The notes under the pieces were generated by a model that saw nothing but the letters and a program-made list of their open reading frames with translations, did not search any database and was not told the origin of the DNA. Positions 44,727 to 53,438 of a DNA stretch of 64,000 nucleotides are shown in pieces. Each line of letters starts with the position of its first letter. Position 1 is the stretch's first letter. A program made the translations under genes and the position numbers. The DNA comes from Lachnospiraceae bacterium (GTDB taxonomy: Bacteria > Bacillota > Clostridia > Lachnospirales > Lachnospiraceae), in NCBI GenBank assembly GCA_017503735.1, contig JAFVSN010000026.1, positions 21,416-85,415 of the forward strand. Direction: 5' to 3'.

Positions 44727-47700
44727 GGGTTTTTTCTACAACTTTTACAGAATCTTTGCCAAAAGTCGTTTCCAATCGGGAAATTAACGCCGCACACACC
44801 TGGGTGGTACGACTTTTCGGCAATCGTTTCATCGCCTTTTCCGCCACACAATACACTACGGTTTCATCTTTCCCGTCATAGGAATCCAGCATTCCATACA
44901 ACACATCCTCATTCTTTAAAAAGGCTTCTTTGTCCGGAAAACGTACCCACACTTCCCGCGGCATTGCGGTAAACGGAATAATCTCACTGCAAATCAAGCG
45001 TGCCGCCCGCTCTTCTTCCACCGCAACACGTCCTCTTATTAATACCTTATTATCTTCAAACAATTCCTGCTTATACTTTTCGTAATCCCGCGGGAACACG
45101 ATAACTTCCACCGTCCCCAAAACATCCTCCACGGTTACAAATGCCATCATGGAATTGCTTCGTGTTGTTTTTCTTGTGATTTCCGTAATAATGCCGCCGA
45201 TAATTGCGGTTTCTCCGTCCTCTGCCGCAGACTCCCGTTCTTCCCCTTCTTCCTCCGGCAAAAAGTCTGTAGAAACCTTGGTTACATTTCGTCGTAACAT
45301 TTCCTGATATTCGTCCAACGGATGTCCGCTTAAGTAAATACCCAGCGTTTCCTTTTCAAAGCCCAACAGCTCGCTCTTCTCAAACTCCGGCACATCCGGA
45401 AGACGAACCTCAAACTCTTCCTTCACTCCCGGCATATCATAATCAGACAAACTCATCTGCCCTACCGGATTTTTTTTCTTATCCGTTACCGTACCATCCA
45501 CAATGGTGGCATAGCTCAACATAAACTGCCGTCTGTTTCCGTTAAGACAATCAAATGCACCTGCTTTGATAAAGCTTTCCAATGCTCTTTTATTGACTCC
45601 CGTGCCGGACAACCGATCAATGAAATCCTTTAAGGTGGTAAACGGCCCGTTTGCCTCTCGCTCAGCCACAATCTCACGAATCACAGGTTTTCCGATTCCT
45701 TTAATGGCAGCCAGTGCAAAACGGATTGCATTGCCCTCCGTGGTAAACCGTTCTTCTCCGGTATTTACATCCGGCGGTAAAATTTCGATTCCCATCTGAC
45801 GACAGGTATAAATATACTCGGACACCTTTCCCGTATTATCCATAATGGATGTCATAAGCGCTGCCATAAACTCCACCGGATGATAGTATTTCAAATAAGC
45901 GGTCCGGTAAGAAACCACCGCATAACAAGCCGCATGGGCTTTGTTAAATGCATACTTTGCAAAATCCGTCATCTCGTCGAAAATCTTATTTCCCACTTCC
46001 TCCGAAATGCCGTTTGCAATACAACCCTTTACACCCTCTTCTTCGTTTCCGTAAACAAAGTTCTTCCGTTCCTTTGCCATTACGTCCGCTTTTTTCTTTG
46101 CCATGGCACGACGTACCAAATCGCTTCGTCCGTAGCTGTAGCCTGCCAGCTCACGTACAATCTGCATTACCTGTTCCTGATACACAATACAGCCATGGGT
46201 TGTTTTTAAAATCGGGATTAACTCCGGACAATCGTACACAATGCTGTCCGGATTCTGTTTTCCTTTAATGTACTTCGGGATAAAGTCCATCGGCCCCGGA
46301 CGATACAGGGAGATACCGGCGATTACATCCTCCAGATTCTCCGGCTTTAACTCCTTCATGAAGTTCTTCATGCCCGTACTTTCTAACTGGAATACGCCTT
46401 CCGATTTTCCGTTTCCGATCATTTCATATACATTCGGGTCGTCGTAATCAATGGCGTTCATGTCAAGCCATTCTTCCCGTGGCCGGTTTTTATTTACCAG
46501 CCGCTCCGCATCCTGAATTACCGTCAAGGTTCGAAGACCCAAAAAGTCCATCTTCAATAATCCCAGTTCCTCTAACGTGGTCATGGTAAACTGGGTTGTA
46601 ATGGCTTCATCGGATCCTCTGGATAACGGTACATAATCATCTGCCGGTGCATTGGCGATGACAACACCTGCCGCATGCATGGAAGTATGACGCGGAAGTC
46701 CCTCCAAGCGCTTGGACATTTCAATCAAATACTGAATCTTTTCATCGGTTTCACAAAGGGTACGCAGTTCCGAATTCGTCTGCAACGCCTTCTCTATCGT
46801 AATCCCCAGCTCCATCGGAATCATCTTTGCCACCTGATCACAAAGTGCATACGGATAATCCAGGGCACGTCCTACATCACGGATGACACCTCTGGCTGCC
46901 ATGGTACCGAAGGTAACAATTTGAACTACTTTGTCTTTCCCGTACTTTTCCACCACATAATCAATTACCTCCTGTCTTCGTTCGAAGCAGAAGTCAATAT
47001 CAAAGTCCGGCATGGAAACTCGTTCCGGATTTAAGAAACGTTCGAAAAGCAACTGATAACGAATCGGATCGATATCCGTAATTCCCAAGGCATAAGCCGC
47101 AATACTTGCCGCACCGCTGCCTCGTCCCGGACCAACCATAATATCATGATCCTTGGCATACTTAATAAAATCCCATACAATCAGGTAATAATCATCAAAT
47201 CCCATTCGATGGATGACACCTAACTCATACTCCAGGCGGTCCTGCAACTCCTTCGTTACCACCGGGTAACGCTTTTTCATGCCCTCGGCGCAAAGTGCCT
47301 GTAAATACGTCCATGCATCATACCCTTCCGGAACCTCGTAGTGCGGTAACTTATATTCCCCGAATACAATTTCCACCTCACACCGGTCCGCAATGGCTTT
47401 TGTCCGTTGCAGAGCTTCCTTCGCATACGGGAACAACTCCTCCATCTCTTCCGGAGACTTTAAATAATACTGTCCGCCGTCATAGCGCATACGGTCTTCA
47501 TCCGACACCTTCTTCTGGGTCTGGATGCACAGTAAAATATCGTGGGCCTTCTCATCCTCTGCCAAAGTATAATGAACGTCATTGGTAGCCACCAGAGGAA
47601 TCCTTGTCTCCGCACTCATACGAAGCAACGCCTGATTTACCGTACGCTGCTCCGGAATCCCATGATCCTGCATTTCCAAAAAGAAGTTTCCCTCTCCGAA

Positions 47701-48195
47701 AATGTCCAAAAGACGAAGTGCCGCCGCCTTTCCTTCCTCGTAAAAACCCTTCTTCAGATAAGTGGCCACTTCACCGGCAAGACAGGCAGAAAGCGCGATT
47801 ATTCCTTCATGATACTCCCGTAACACTTCCAAATCCACACGAGGTTTATAGTAATATCCTTCGGTAAACCCTTTGGATACAATCTTCATTAAATTCGCAT
47901 AACCGGTATTATTTTCCGCAAGAAGCACCAGATGATAATATCGTTCGTCGGAGTCGCCTCCTTCTTTTTGAAACCGGGAGCCCGGAGCTACATAAATCTC
48001 ACACCCCAGCACCGGTCGGATTCCTTCGGCTTTACAGGCACGGTAGAAATCGATGACACCATACATCACACCGTGATCGGTAATTGCAAGGCTGTCCATC
48101 CCCAGTTCCTTTGCTCTTGCCACAATCTCTTTGATTTTTGAGGAGCCGTCCAAAAGACTGTACTCCGTATGTACATGAAGATGTGTAAATTCCAT
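44710..48195 (-). CDS. dnaE: DNA polymerase III alpha subunit
   Basis: An 1161-residue DnaE. The PHP domain starts at once with THLHVHTEYSLLDGSS; catalytic aspartates are in MPDFDIDF (about residues 400-407). The C-terminal part carries an OB fold (IIGGIITEITRKTTRSNSMMAFVTVEDVLG). Start ATG 48195 follows AGGAG by 6 nt; a 31-residue upstream extension has no ribosome site and crosses GC-rich hairpins. In Clostridia DnaE works with PolC at the replication fork. Confidence 0.96.
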   Translation of the reverse strand: MEFTHLHVHTEYSLLDGSSKIKEIVARAKELGMDSLAITDHGVMYGVIDFYRACKAEGIRPVLGCEIYVAPGSRFQKEGGDSDERYYHLVLLAENNTGYANLMKIVSKGFTEGYYYKPRVDLEVLREYHEGIIALSACLAGEVATYLKKGFYEEGKAAALRLLDIFGEGNFFLEMQDHGIPEQRTVNQALLRMSAETRIPLVATNDVHYTLAEDEKAHDILLCIQTQKKVSDEDRMRYDGGQYYLKSPEEMEELFPYAKEALQRTKAIADRCEVEIVFGEYKLPHYEVPEGYDAWTYLQALCAEGMKKRYPVVTKELQDRLEYELGVIHRMGFDDYYLIVWDFIKYAKDHDIMVGPGRGSGAASIAAYALGITDIDPIRYQLLFERFLNPERVSMPDFDIDFCFERRQEVIDYVVEKYGKDKVVQIVTFGTMAARGVIRDVGRALDYPYALCDQVAKMIPMELGITIEKALQTNSELRTLCETDEKIQYLIEMSKRLEGLPRHTSMHAAGVVIANAPADDYVPLSRGSDEAITTQFTMTTLEELGLLKMDFLGLRTLTVIQDAERLVNKNRPREEWLDMNAIDYDDPNVYEMIGNGKSEGVFQLESTGMKNFMKELKPENLEDVIAGISLYRPGPMDFIPKYIKGKQNPDSIVYDCPELIPILKTTHGCIVYQEQVMQIVRELAGYSYGRSDLVRRAMAKKKADVMAKERKNFVYGNEEEGVKGCIANGISEEVGNKIFDEMTDFAKYAFNKAHAACYAVVSYRTAYLKYYHPVEFMAALMTSIMDNTGKVSEYIYTCRQMGIEILPPDVNTGEERFTTEGNAIRFALAAIKGIGKPVIREIVAEREANGPFTTLKDFIDRLSGTGVNKRALESFIKAGAFDCLNGNRRQFMLSYATIVDGTVTDKKKNPVGQMSLSDYDMPGVKEEFEVRLPDVPEFEKSELLGFEKETLGIYLSGHPLDEYQEMLRRNVTKVSTDFLPEEEGEERESAAEDGETAIIGGIITEITRKTTRSNSMMAFVTVEDVLGTVEVIVFPRDYEKYKQELFEDNKVLIRGRVAVEEERAARLICSEIIPFTAMPREVWVRFPDKEAFLKNEDVLYGMLDSYDGKDETVVYCVAEKAMKRLPKSRTTQVCAALISRLETTFGKDSVKVVEKTLEKRG

Positions 48196-48222
48196 GCCTG
48201 CTCCTTTCTGATTATAAAGTAA

Positions 48223-48262
48223 GAGTCCCTTTGCGGACTCGCCGCAACCGGCGCGGTCGCTT
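48223..48262 (-). repeat. GC-rich hairpin cluster in the dnaE leader
   Basis: GAGTCC (48223-48228) pairs with GGACTC (48235-48240); GCCGC...GCGGT-type complementarity follows to 48260. It stands out from the AT-rich surroundings. A TATAAT (complement at 48211-48216) follows but has no -35 partner. Confidence 0.5.
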
Positions 48263-48267
48263 AAAAG

Positions 48268-48304
48268 TAAAAAACCGTAAAGATACACTTCTGCATCTTT
48301 ACGG
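48268..48304 (-). terminator. Terminator of the hprK-to-crh operon
   Basis: CCGTAAAGAT pairs with ATCTTTACGG around 10 nt, followed on the minus strand by TTTTTT. Confidence 0.9.
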
Positions 48305-48310
48305 CATTTC

Positions 48311-48568
48311 TTAGTTTTCTGCGTTCAGATATTTTTCGATTTCGGCAATAGCATTTGCTTCGTCTTCACCGTCTGCATTCACAGTCACATTTTCTCCTGC
48401 CGCAAGTCCCAATGTCATCATGCCCATAATACTCTTGGCATTGACTGTCTTGTCACCGCTTTCAATGGTAATCTTACTGTCGAAACGGCTTGCCACCTGT
48501 ACCAGAAGAGCTACCGGTCTTGCTTCCAGACCGGACGGAATACTGATTGTGATATTCTTTGAAATCAT
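48311..48568 (-). CDS. HPr-like protein with Glu15, Crh-like
   Basis: An 85-residue HPr fold. Position 15, the phosphorylated His of HPr (LHARP), is Glu here (GLEARP). Ser46 is kept in AKSIMGM. The same combination (no His15, Ser46 present) defines B. subtilis Crh, which has Gln15 and also sits next to whiA. It therefore should not pass phosphate to sugar transporters, but could be phosphorylated on Ser46 by HprK and act in carbon catabolite repression. It is last in the operon that includes hprK. Confidence 0.88.
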   Translation of the reverse strand: MISKNITISIPSGLEARPVALLVQVASRFDSKITIESGDKTVNAKSIMGMMTLGLAAGENVTVNADGEDEANAIAEIEKYLNAEN

Positions 48569-48585
48569 CCCAAATCCTCCTTTAA

Positions 48586-49521
48586 CTAACCTCGTAAACT
48601 TTCCGCATATTCACTAATCTTTTTCAATCGGTGATTTACGCCCGATTTTCCAAGTTTCGGATTAAGCATTTCCCCCAATTCAATCAAAGACGCTTCCGGA
48701 TATTCCAACCGCAACCGTGCAATCTCTTCCAACGCTTCGGACAATTTTTGAAGCCCCACTTTGTCCCGAATCAATACAATATCCTCGTATTGCTTTCTTG
48801 CCGCATTGACGGTTTTGCTTAAGTTGGCCGTTTCGCAGTTTACCTGCCGGTTCACGGAATTCCGTACATCCTTTACAATACGCACATTCTCAAATTCCAT
48901 CAGTGCAATGTGCGCCTCCATAATATTAAGTAACTCGGATACCTGTGCGCCTTCCTTCACATAAACCACGTGATAGTGTTTCCGCACGATAGATTTCGCA
49001 TCCACTTCAAAGGAACGAATCAGCTCAACTAACTGTTCCGCCCGTCCCTTCTCCGGTTCGCTGATTTCAAAATGATACGACTTTTGCGGATTGCTGACCG
49101 ACCCGGACGCCAAAAAAGTGCCCCGCAAAAAAGCTCGCTTACAGCAGGTATGCAGATACACCATACCGTCTGCCCGAAGCATACCTTCTTTGCCGGATAC
49201 TTTCAGTTTTAACAGCTCGGCCACTTTCTTTACATTCTCATCCCCCTGTATCTCAATCAGATACTGAGCATAAGACTGTTTCCCTTTTGCGGTGCGCACC
49301 GATACCAAAACCGGCAAGCCGCATAACTTCTTTAAAAGGGTGTTGCATTTTCGAGCCACATATCCGCTTTCCGTTTGTAATTTTATATGAAGATGTCCAC
49401 TTTTGTCAACATCTATTTTCCCGCACTCGGCTACAAGGGCAGAAAGTTCGGCGATTTTACAGTGTCTTGCGGCGACATTAACGCCGAACAATTCCCGTTT
49501 TACCTCCATCGAAAATGACAT
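48586..49521 (-). CDS. whiA: WhiA-family DNA-binding protein
   Basis: A 311-residue WhiA: LAGLIDADG-like N-terminal half (CCKRAFLRGTFLASGSVSNP) and C-terminal helix-turn-helix (SLIELGEMLNPKLGKSGVNHRLKKI). Start ATG 49521 has GGAGG 6 nt upstream. WhiA influences cell division and chromosome segregation in Firmicutes. It lies between murB (26 bp) and the HPr-like gene (17 bp). Confidence 0.95.
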   Translation of the reverse strand: MSFSMEVKRELFGVNVAARHCKIAELSALVAECGKIDVDKSGHLHIKLQTESGYVARKCNTLLKKLCGLPVLVSVRTAKGKQSYAQYLIEIQGDENVKKVAELLKLKVSGKEGMLRADGMVYLHTCCKRAFLRGTFLASGSVSNPQKSYHFEISEPEKGRAEQLVELIRSFEVDAKSIVRKHYHVVYVKEGAQVSELLNIMEAHIALMEFENVRIVKDVRNSVNRQVNCETANLSKTVNAARKQYEDIVLIRDKVGLQKLSEALEEIARLRLEYPEASLIELGEMLNPKLGKSGVNHRLKKISEYAESLRG

Positions 49522-49547
49522 AGTTTCCTCCGAAGTTCTAAAAAAAA

Positions 49548-50477
49548 TCAAAACTCTCCCAAAAGCTTTACTTCCGGTTCCAGGCGGATTCCGCTGTTTG
49601 CTTCCACCGTTTCAATCACATACTGCATCAGTGCGTAAATATCCGCCGCAGTTGCATTTTCCTTGTTAATCACAAAGCCGCAATGCTTTTCGGAAACCGC
49701 CGCTCCTCCGATTTGTTTTCCCGCAAGTCCCGCTTCCATAATCAGCTTCCCGGCAAAATTTCCTTCCGGACGCTTAAAGGTAGAACCTGCACTCGGATAC
49801 TCCAGCGGTTGCTTTTCTCTTCTCTGTCGATTTAACAACTCAATGTTGGAGAGAATATAAAGCTTTGAACCGATCGGGAAGGAAAACCACGCCTTTGTTA
49901 CGACTCCTTTTTGCTCCGATAAAATACTGTGACGATAGGACAACTGAAGTTCTTCCGCAGAAAAAATTCTGCATTCTCCGTCCTCGGTCACAACTTCTGC
50001 CTTTGTAATACAGTCCTTGATTTCTCCGCCGTAAGCACCGGCATTCATCATTACCGCACCACCCACACTTCCCGGAATTCCTGCCGCAAACTCAAAGCCG
50101 GAAAACCCTTTTTTGGCAAGTTTCATGGCAAAAGCGGAAAGGAGCATTCCTCCTCCTGCCACAGCATCCGCCGTTCCGTTCTGAATATTCTCTTTTATTT
50201 CGCATTCCGCGAATTCTCCCGAAAGACGCAACACCACGCCTTTTACCCCGGCATCGGAAACAAGCAGATTGCTGCCGTTCCCCAATACAAACCACGGCAT
50301 CTTCGCACGATTACAAAGCTTGATTACCGCCTGCAATGTTTCGGTTTCAGACACCGTAACAAAATATTCTGCCGGACCTCCTACACGAAATGTTGTATGA
50401 TTCTTCATCGGCTCCTCGCGCAGAACACTTTCTTCTTCTGTTATTAATTTACAGAGTTCTTCGTAAAAAGCTTCCAA
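49548..50477 (-). CDS. murB: UDP-N-acetylmuramate dehydrogenase (MurB)
   Basis: A 309-residue type II MurB. The FAD-binding domain has TTFRVGGPAEYFV and GNGSNLLVSD. The active-site Ser is in YPSAGSTFKRP, and the end is typical (GFVINKENATAADI). It reduces UDP-GlcNAc-enolpyruvate with NADPH in peptidoglycan synthesis. It is 13 bp after the glucokinase gene. Confidence 0.96.
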   Translation of the reverse strand: MEAFYEELCKLITEEESVLREEPMKNHTTFRVGGPAEYFVTVSETETLQAVIKLCNRAKMPWFVLGNGSNLLVSDAGVKGVVLRLSGEFAECEIKENIQNGTADAVAGGGMLLSAFAMKLAKKGFSGFEFAAGIPGSVGGAVMMNAGAYGGEIKDCITKAEVVTEDGECRIFSAEELQLSYRHSILSEQKGVVTKAWFSFPIGSKLYILSNIELLNRQRREKQPLEYPSAGSTFKRPEGNFAGKLIMEAGLAGKQIGGAAVSEKHCGFVINKENATAADIYALMQYVIETVEANSGIRLEPEVKLLGEF

Positions 50478-50490
50478 AGCATCTCCCCCT

Positions 50491-51441
50491 TTATTTTTCC
50501 AAACGGTCTACTACCATCTTCGCACAGCCGAAAATACCCGCATCATTTCCTAAGGTCGCAAGGCGGAACTCTTTTCCCTGTAGCGCTTTCATAATTCCCT
50601 TGTTATAATGACGCTCTACGGTCTTCGTGAGAATTTCTCCCGCACGGGACACACCGCCGCCGATGACAAAAGCCTCCGGATCGGTTACCGCTGCCACATG
50701 GGAAAGTGCTCTTCCCAACACTTCACCAAGCTCTTCCACCAATTCCGCCGCAACTGTATCCCCGGCCTTTGCCGCATCAAAAATATCTTTTGCGGTAAGT
50801 ACTTCTATACTTCTTAACGCGGAAGCATCTTCTGTTTCCGCAAGACGCTTCTTTGCCATACGCACAATTCCCGTTGCGGATGCATACTGCTCCAGGTGAC
50901 CGTATCCGCCGCAACCGCACTGTACGGTTTCCTGCGGATTCATTACCATGTGACCGAGCTCACCGCCGGCACCGAAGGCTCCCGCAACAATCTTTCCTTC
51001 TACGATAATACCGCCGCCGACACCGGTTCCCAGGGTCACCAGAACAAGGTTCTTTACACCTTTACCGCCGCCCTGCCACATTTCACCGAGAGCCGCCACA
51101 TTGGCATCGTTTGCCGCCACTGCCGGTACACCAAGCAAACCGGTCATTACTTCGTTTACATTAATATCCCGCCATGCCAGATTCGGGCAGTGGTCCACGT
51201 AACCGTTCTCCTTTACCGGTCCCGGTACACCTAAGCCCACGCCTGCCACCTGCTCTTTTGAAATTCCTAACTCCTCACACTTGGCATTGATTGCATTTGT
51301 AATATCCTGCGGTACATTTTTCCCGTTATCGGTACGGTCCGTCGGGATTTCCCACTTCTCTTTTAAGGTACCTTCTGCAGTAAACAATCCGCACTTCACA
51401 GAGGTTCCTCCGATATCGATTCCGAATACAAACTGTTCCAT
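50491..51441 (-). CDS. glcK: ROK-family glucokinase
   Basis: A 316-residue ROK kinase. The phosphate loop is FGIDIGGTSVKCG, the catalytic Asp is in VAANDANVAALGE, and the zinc site is CGCGGYGHLE. It phosphorylates glucose with ATP. Location directly after hprK couples glucose entry into glycolysis with catabolite control genes. Confidence 0.93.
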   Translation of the reverse strand: MEQFVFGIDIGGTSVKCGLFTAEGTLKEKWEIPTDRTDNGKNVPQDITNAINAKCEELGISKEQVAGVGLGVPGPVKENGYVDHCPNLAWRDINVNEVMTGLLGVPAVAANDANVAALGEMWQGGGKGVKNLVLVTLGTGVGGGIIVEGKIVAGAFGAGGELGHMVMNPQETVQCGCGGYGHLEQYASATGIVRMAKKRLAETEDASALRSIEVLTAKDIFDAAKAGDTVAAELVEELGEVLGRALSHVAAVTDPEAFVIGGGVSRAGEILTKTVERHYNKGIMKALQGKEFRLATLGNDAGIFGCAKMVVDRLEK

Positions 51442-51457
51442 AAATTATCTCCTAACC

Positions 51458-52387
51458 TTAGTCATTCTTTTTCATTAAATTACTGGTGACACGGTTGTAA
51501 AGCTCCTGCGCCGCATTATAGCCCATTTTCTTCTGACGGTAATTTACCGCAGCTGATTCACAAATAACCGCAAGGTTACGACCCGGGCGAATCGGAATGG
51601 AATGACATACTACCTTATTCCCGAGATACTCCGTATATTCCTCTTCCAGACCGAACCGGTCATATTCCTTATCCCGATTCCACTCCTCAAGCTTGATTAC
51701 AAGGTCGATGGACTGAGTATTCTTAACACTTTCTACACCAAACAAAGTCTTTACATCAATAATACCGATACCGCGAAGCTCGATCAAATGTCTCGTAATA
51801 TCCGGTGCCGTACCGATTAAGGTCTCGTCACTTACCTTCTTAATCTCTACCACATCATCGGAAACCAGACGATGTCCGCGTTTAATTAACTCCAACGCCG
51901 CCTCACTTTTACCGATACCGCTTTCACCGGTAATCAGGATACCTTCACCGTATACGTCAACCAATACTCCGTGAATGGAAATTCGCGGCGCCAACTCCAC
52001 CTTTAACCAGCGAATCAATTCTGCACAGAAGGATGAAGTGGATGCAGGGGAACGGAACAACGGAACCCCAGCCTCAATTGCGATTTTACGCATTTCTTCC
52101 GGCACTTCGATATTACGACAGAACACGATACACGGCACCTTAAAGCTTAACAGCTTTTTCATAATGCAGATTCCGTGATCCTTTTCCATTTTTTCCATAT
52201 AAGCATGCTCTACATTTCCGATAATCTGCACACGCTCCGCATCAAAATAATCAAAAAAGCCGGCCAACTGTAAAGCAGGACGGTTTACGTCCGGATGCTT
52301 AATCAGTATATCACTGATATCAATTTCCGGCGTACAATTCTCAAGCTGCATCTTCTCTACCAATTTTTTTAATTCAACCGAATACAT
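51458..52387 (-). CDS. hprK: HPr kinase/phosphorylase
   Basis: A 309-residue enzyme from MYSVELKK. The P-loop is GESGIGKS (about residues 150-157) and the HprK signature is LIELRGIGIIDVKTLFG (about residues 200-216). It phosphorylates or dephosphorylates Ser46 of HPr and Crh. An in-frame GTG six codons upstream is possible. It is first in the operon after the promoter at 52471-52499. Confidence 0.96.
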   Translation of the reverse strand: MYSVELKKLVEKMQLENCTPEIDISDILIKHPDVNRPALQLAGFFDYFDAERVQIIGNVEHAYMEKMEKDHGICIMKKLLSFKVPCIVFCRNIEVPEEMRKIAIEAGVPLFRSPASTSSFCAELIRWLKVELAPRISIHGVLVDVYGEGILITGESGIGKSEAALELIKRGHRLVSDDVVEIKKVSDETLIGTAPDITRHLIELRGIGIIDVKTLFGVESVKNTQSIDLVIKLEEWNRDKEYDRFGLEEEYTEYLGNKVVCHSIPIRPGRNLAVICESAAVNYRQKKMGYNAAQELYNRVTSNLMKKND

Positions 52388-52470
52388 GCTCCCTCTTTTC
52401 CGCACGGTTTCACTTGTAAAACATATTGCTTCCGTAAAACCTTTCGTGCACGTTTATTTTATTCCTCTTT

Positions 52471-52499
52471 ATGATAGCATAAAACTTACAAATAAACAA
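52471..52499 (-). promoter_or_regulatory. Promoter of the hprK operon
   Basis: Minus strand TTGTTT (52499-52494), 17 bp ending TGC, TATCAT (52476-52471). Confidence 0.65.
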
Positions 52500-52501
52500 C
52501 G

Positions 52502-53437
52502 TTAAATCTTTTCCCTTTTCTCCGGCAACTGAGTCAATAAAATCCCCGCAAACATAAGGGCGCATCCGAACAGCTCTCTTTTTGACATCAATTGTCCTAA
52601 AACCAGCCATTCCCCGAATACCGCAAATACCGATTCCAGACTCATAAGCAAAGAAGCAATGGCCGGCTCCGTATCCTTTTGTGCCACAATCTGTAACGTG
52701 TACGCCACACCCCCGGAAAACACACCTGAGAATATAAGGGGAAGCCAGGCTTCCAATACATGGGAAAGTTCCACGGTTTCCGTCAAAAACATTCCGGTCA
52801 TGCCCAATACCCCGCATAGCAAAAACTGAATACAGGACATGGCTACCCCGTCGACTTTCGGTGAAAAATAATCAATCACCAAAATGTGTACGGTAAACAC
52901 AACGGCACATCCCAGTAAATACAAATCACCGGTGGTAATATGAAAGCCCTCCGTAATGCAAAGCAGATACATACCGCACACTGCCAGCACTACCGCAATC
53001 CAAACTTTCGCCCCGATTTTCTTGCGAAAAAAAACACCCGCAAGCGGTACCAGAATCAAATACAATGCCGTAATAAACCCGGCCTTTCCCGGCTCATTGT
53101 TATGTAAAATTCCGATTTGCTGAAGCATGGTTGCCGCAAATAACACAATACCGCAGCTTACTCCCCCGAGAAGCAGCAGGTTCTTCCCGATCCCTTTTGC
53201 TTCCGTAACATCTTCCGTAGCCTGTCGGGACATTTCTCCCTTTCTCCTTTTCCCGGAGGTCACCGCTGCCCGGATTCCTAAAAACACAGCCAGTGAAACT
53301 CCCGCCAGCATGGACCGGATGCCGATAAATGCAAACGGTCCGATATATTTCATTCCTTCGCTTTGCGCCACAAAGGAAAGCCCCCAGATAAACGCTGCCA
53401 GCAATAACAGGGCATTTCCTCTCATCCGCTTTGTCAT
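52502..53437 (-). CDS. EamA-family (DMT superfamily) transporter
   Basis: A 311-residue membrane protein with about ten helices in two EamA repeats. The first begins LLLLAAFIWGLSFVAQ and the second contains GGVAYTLQIVAQKDTEPAIASLLMSLESVF, the usual helix 8-9 signature. Such carriers move amino acids or metabolites; the substrate is not predictable. It begins 1 bp after metH, with GGAGG in the metH end, so a link to methionine metabolism is possible. Confidence 0.88.
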   Translation of the reverse strand: MTKRMRGNALLLLAAFIWGLSFVAQSEGMKYIGPFAFIGIRSMLAGVSLAVFLGIRAAVTSGKRRKGEMSRQATEDVTEAKGIGKNLLLLGGVSCGIVLFAATMLQQIGILHNNEPGKAGFITALYLILVPLAGVFFRKKIGAKVWIAVVLAVCGMYLLCITEGFHITTGDLYLLGCAVVFTVHILVIDYFSPKVDGVAMSCIQFLLCGVLGMTGMFLTETVELSHVLEAWLPLIFSGVFSGGVAYTLQIVAQKDTEPAIASLLMSLESVFAVFGEWLVLGQLMSKRELFGCALMFAGILLTQLPEKREKI

Positions 53438-53438
53438 T

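Noticed and set aside
52410-52817. 135-codon minus-strand ORF
   Set aside because: It overlaps the end of the EamA transporter in another frame and extends across the hprK promoter.
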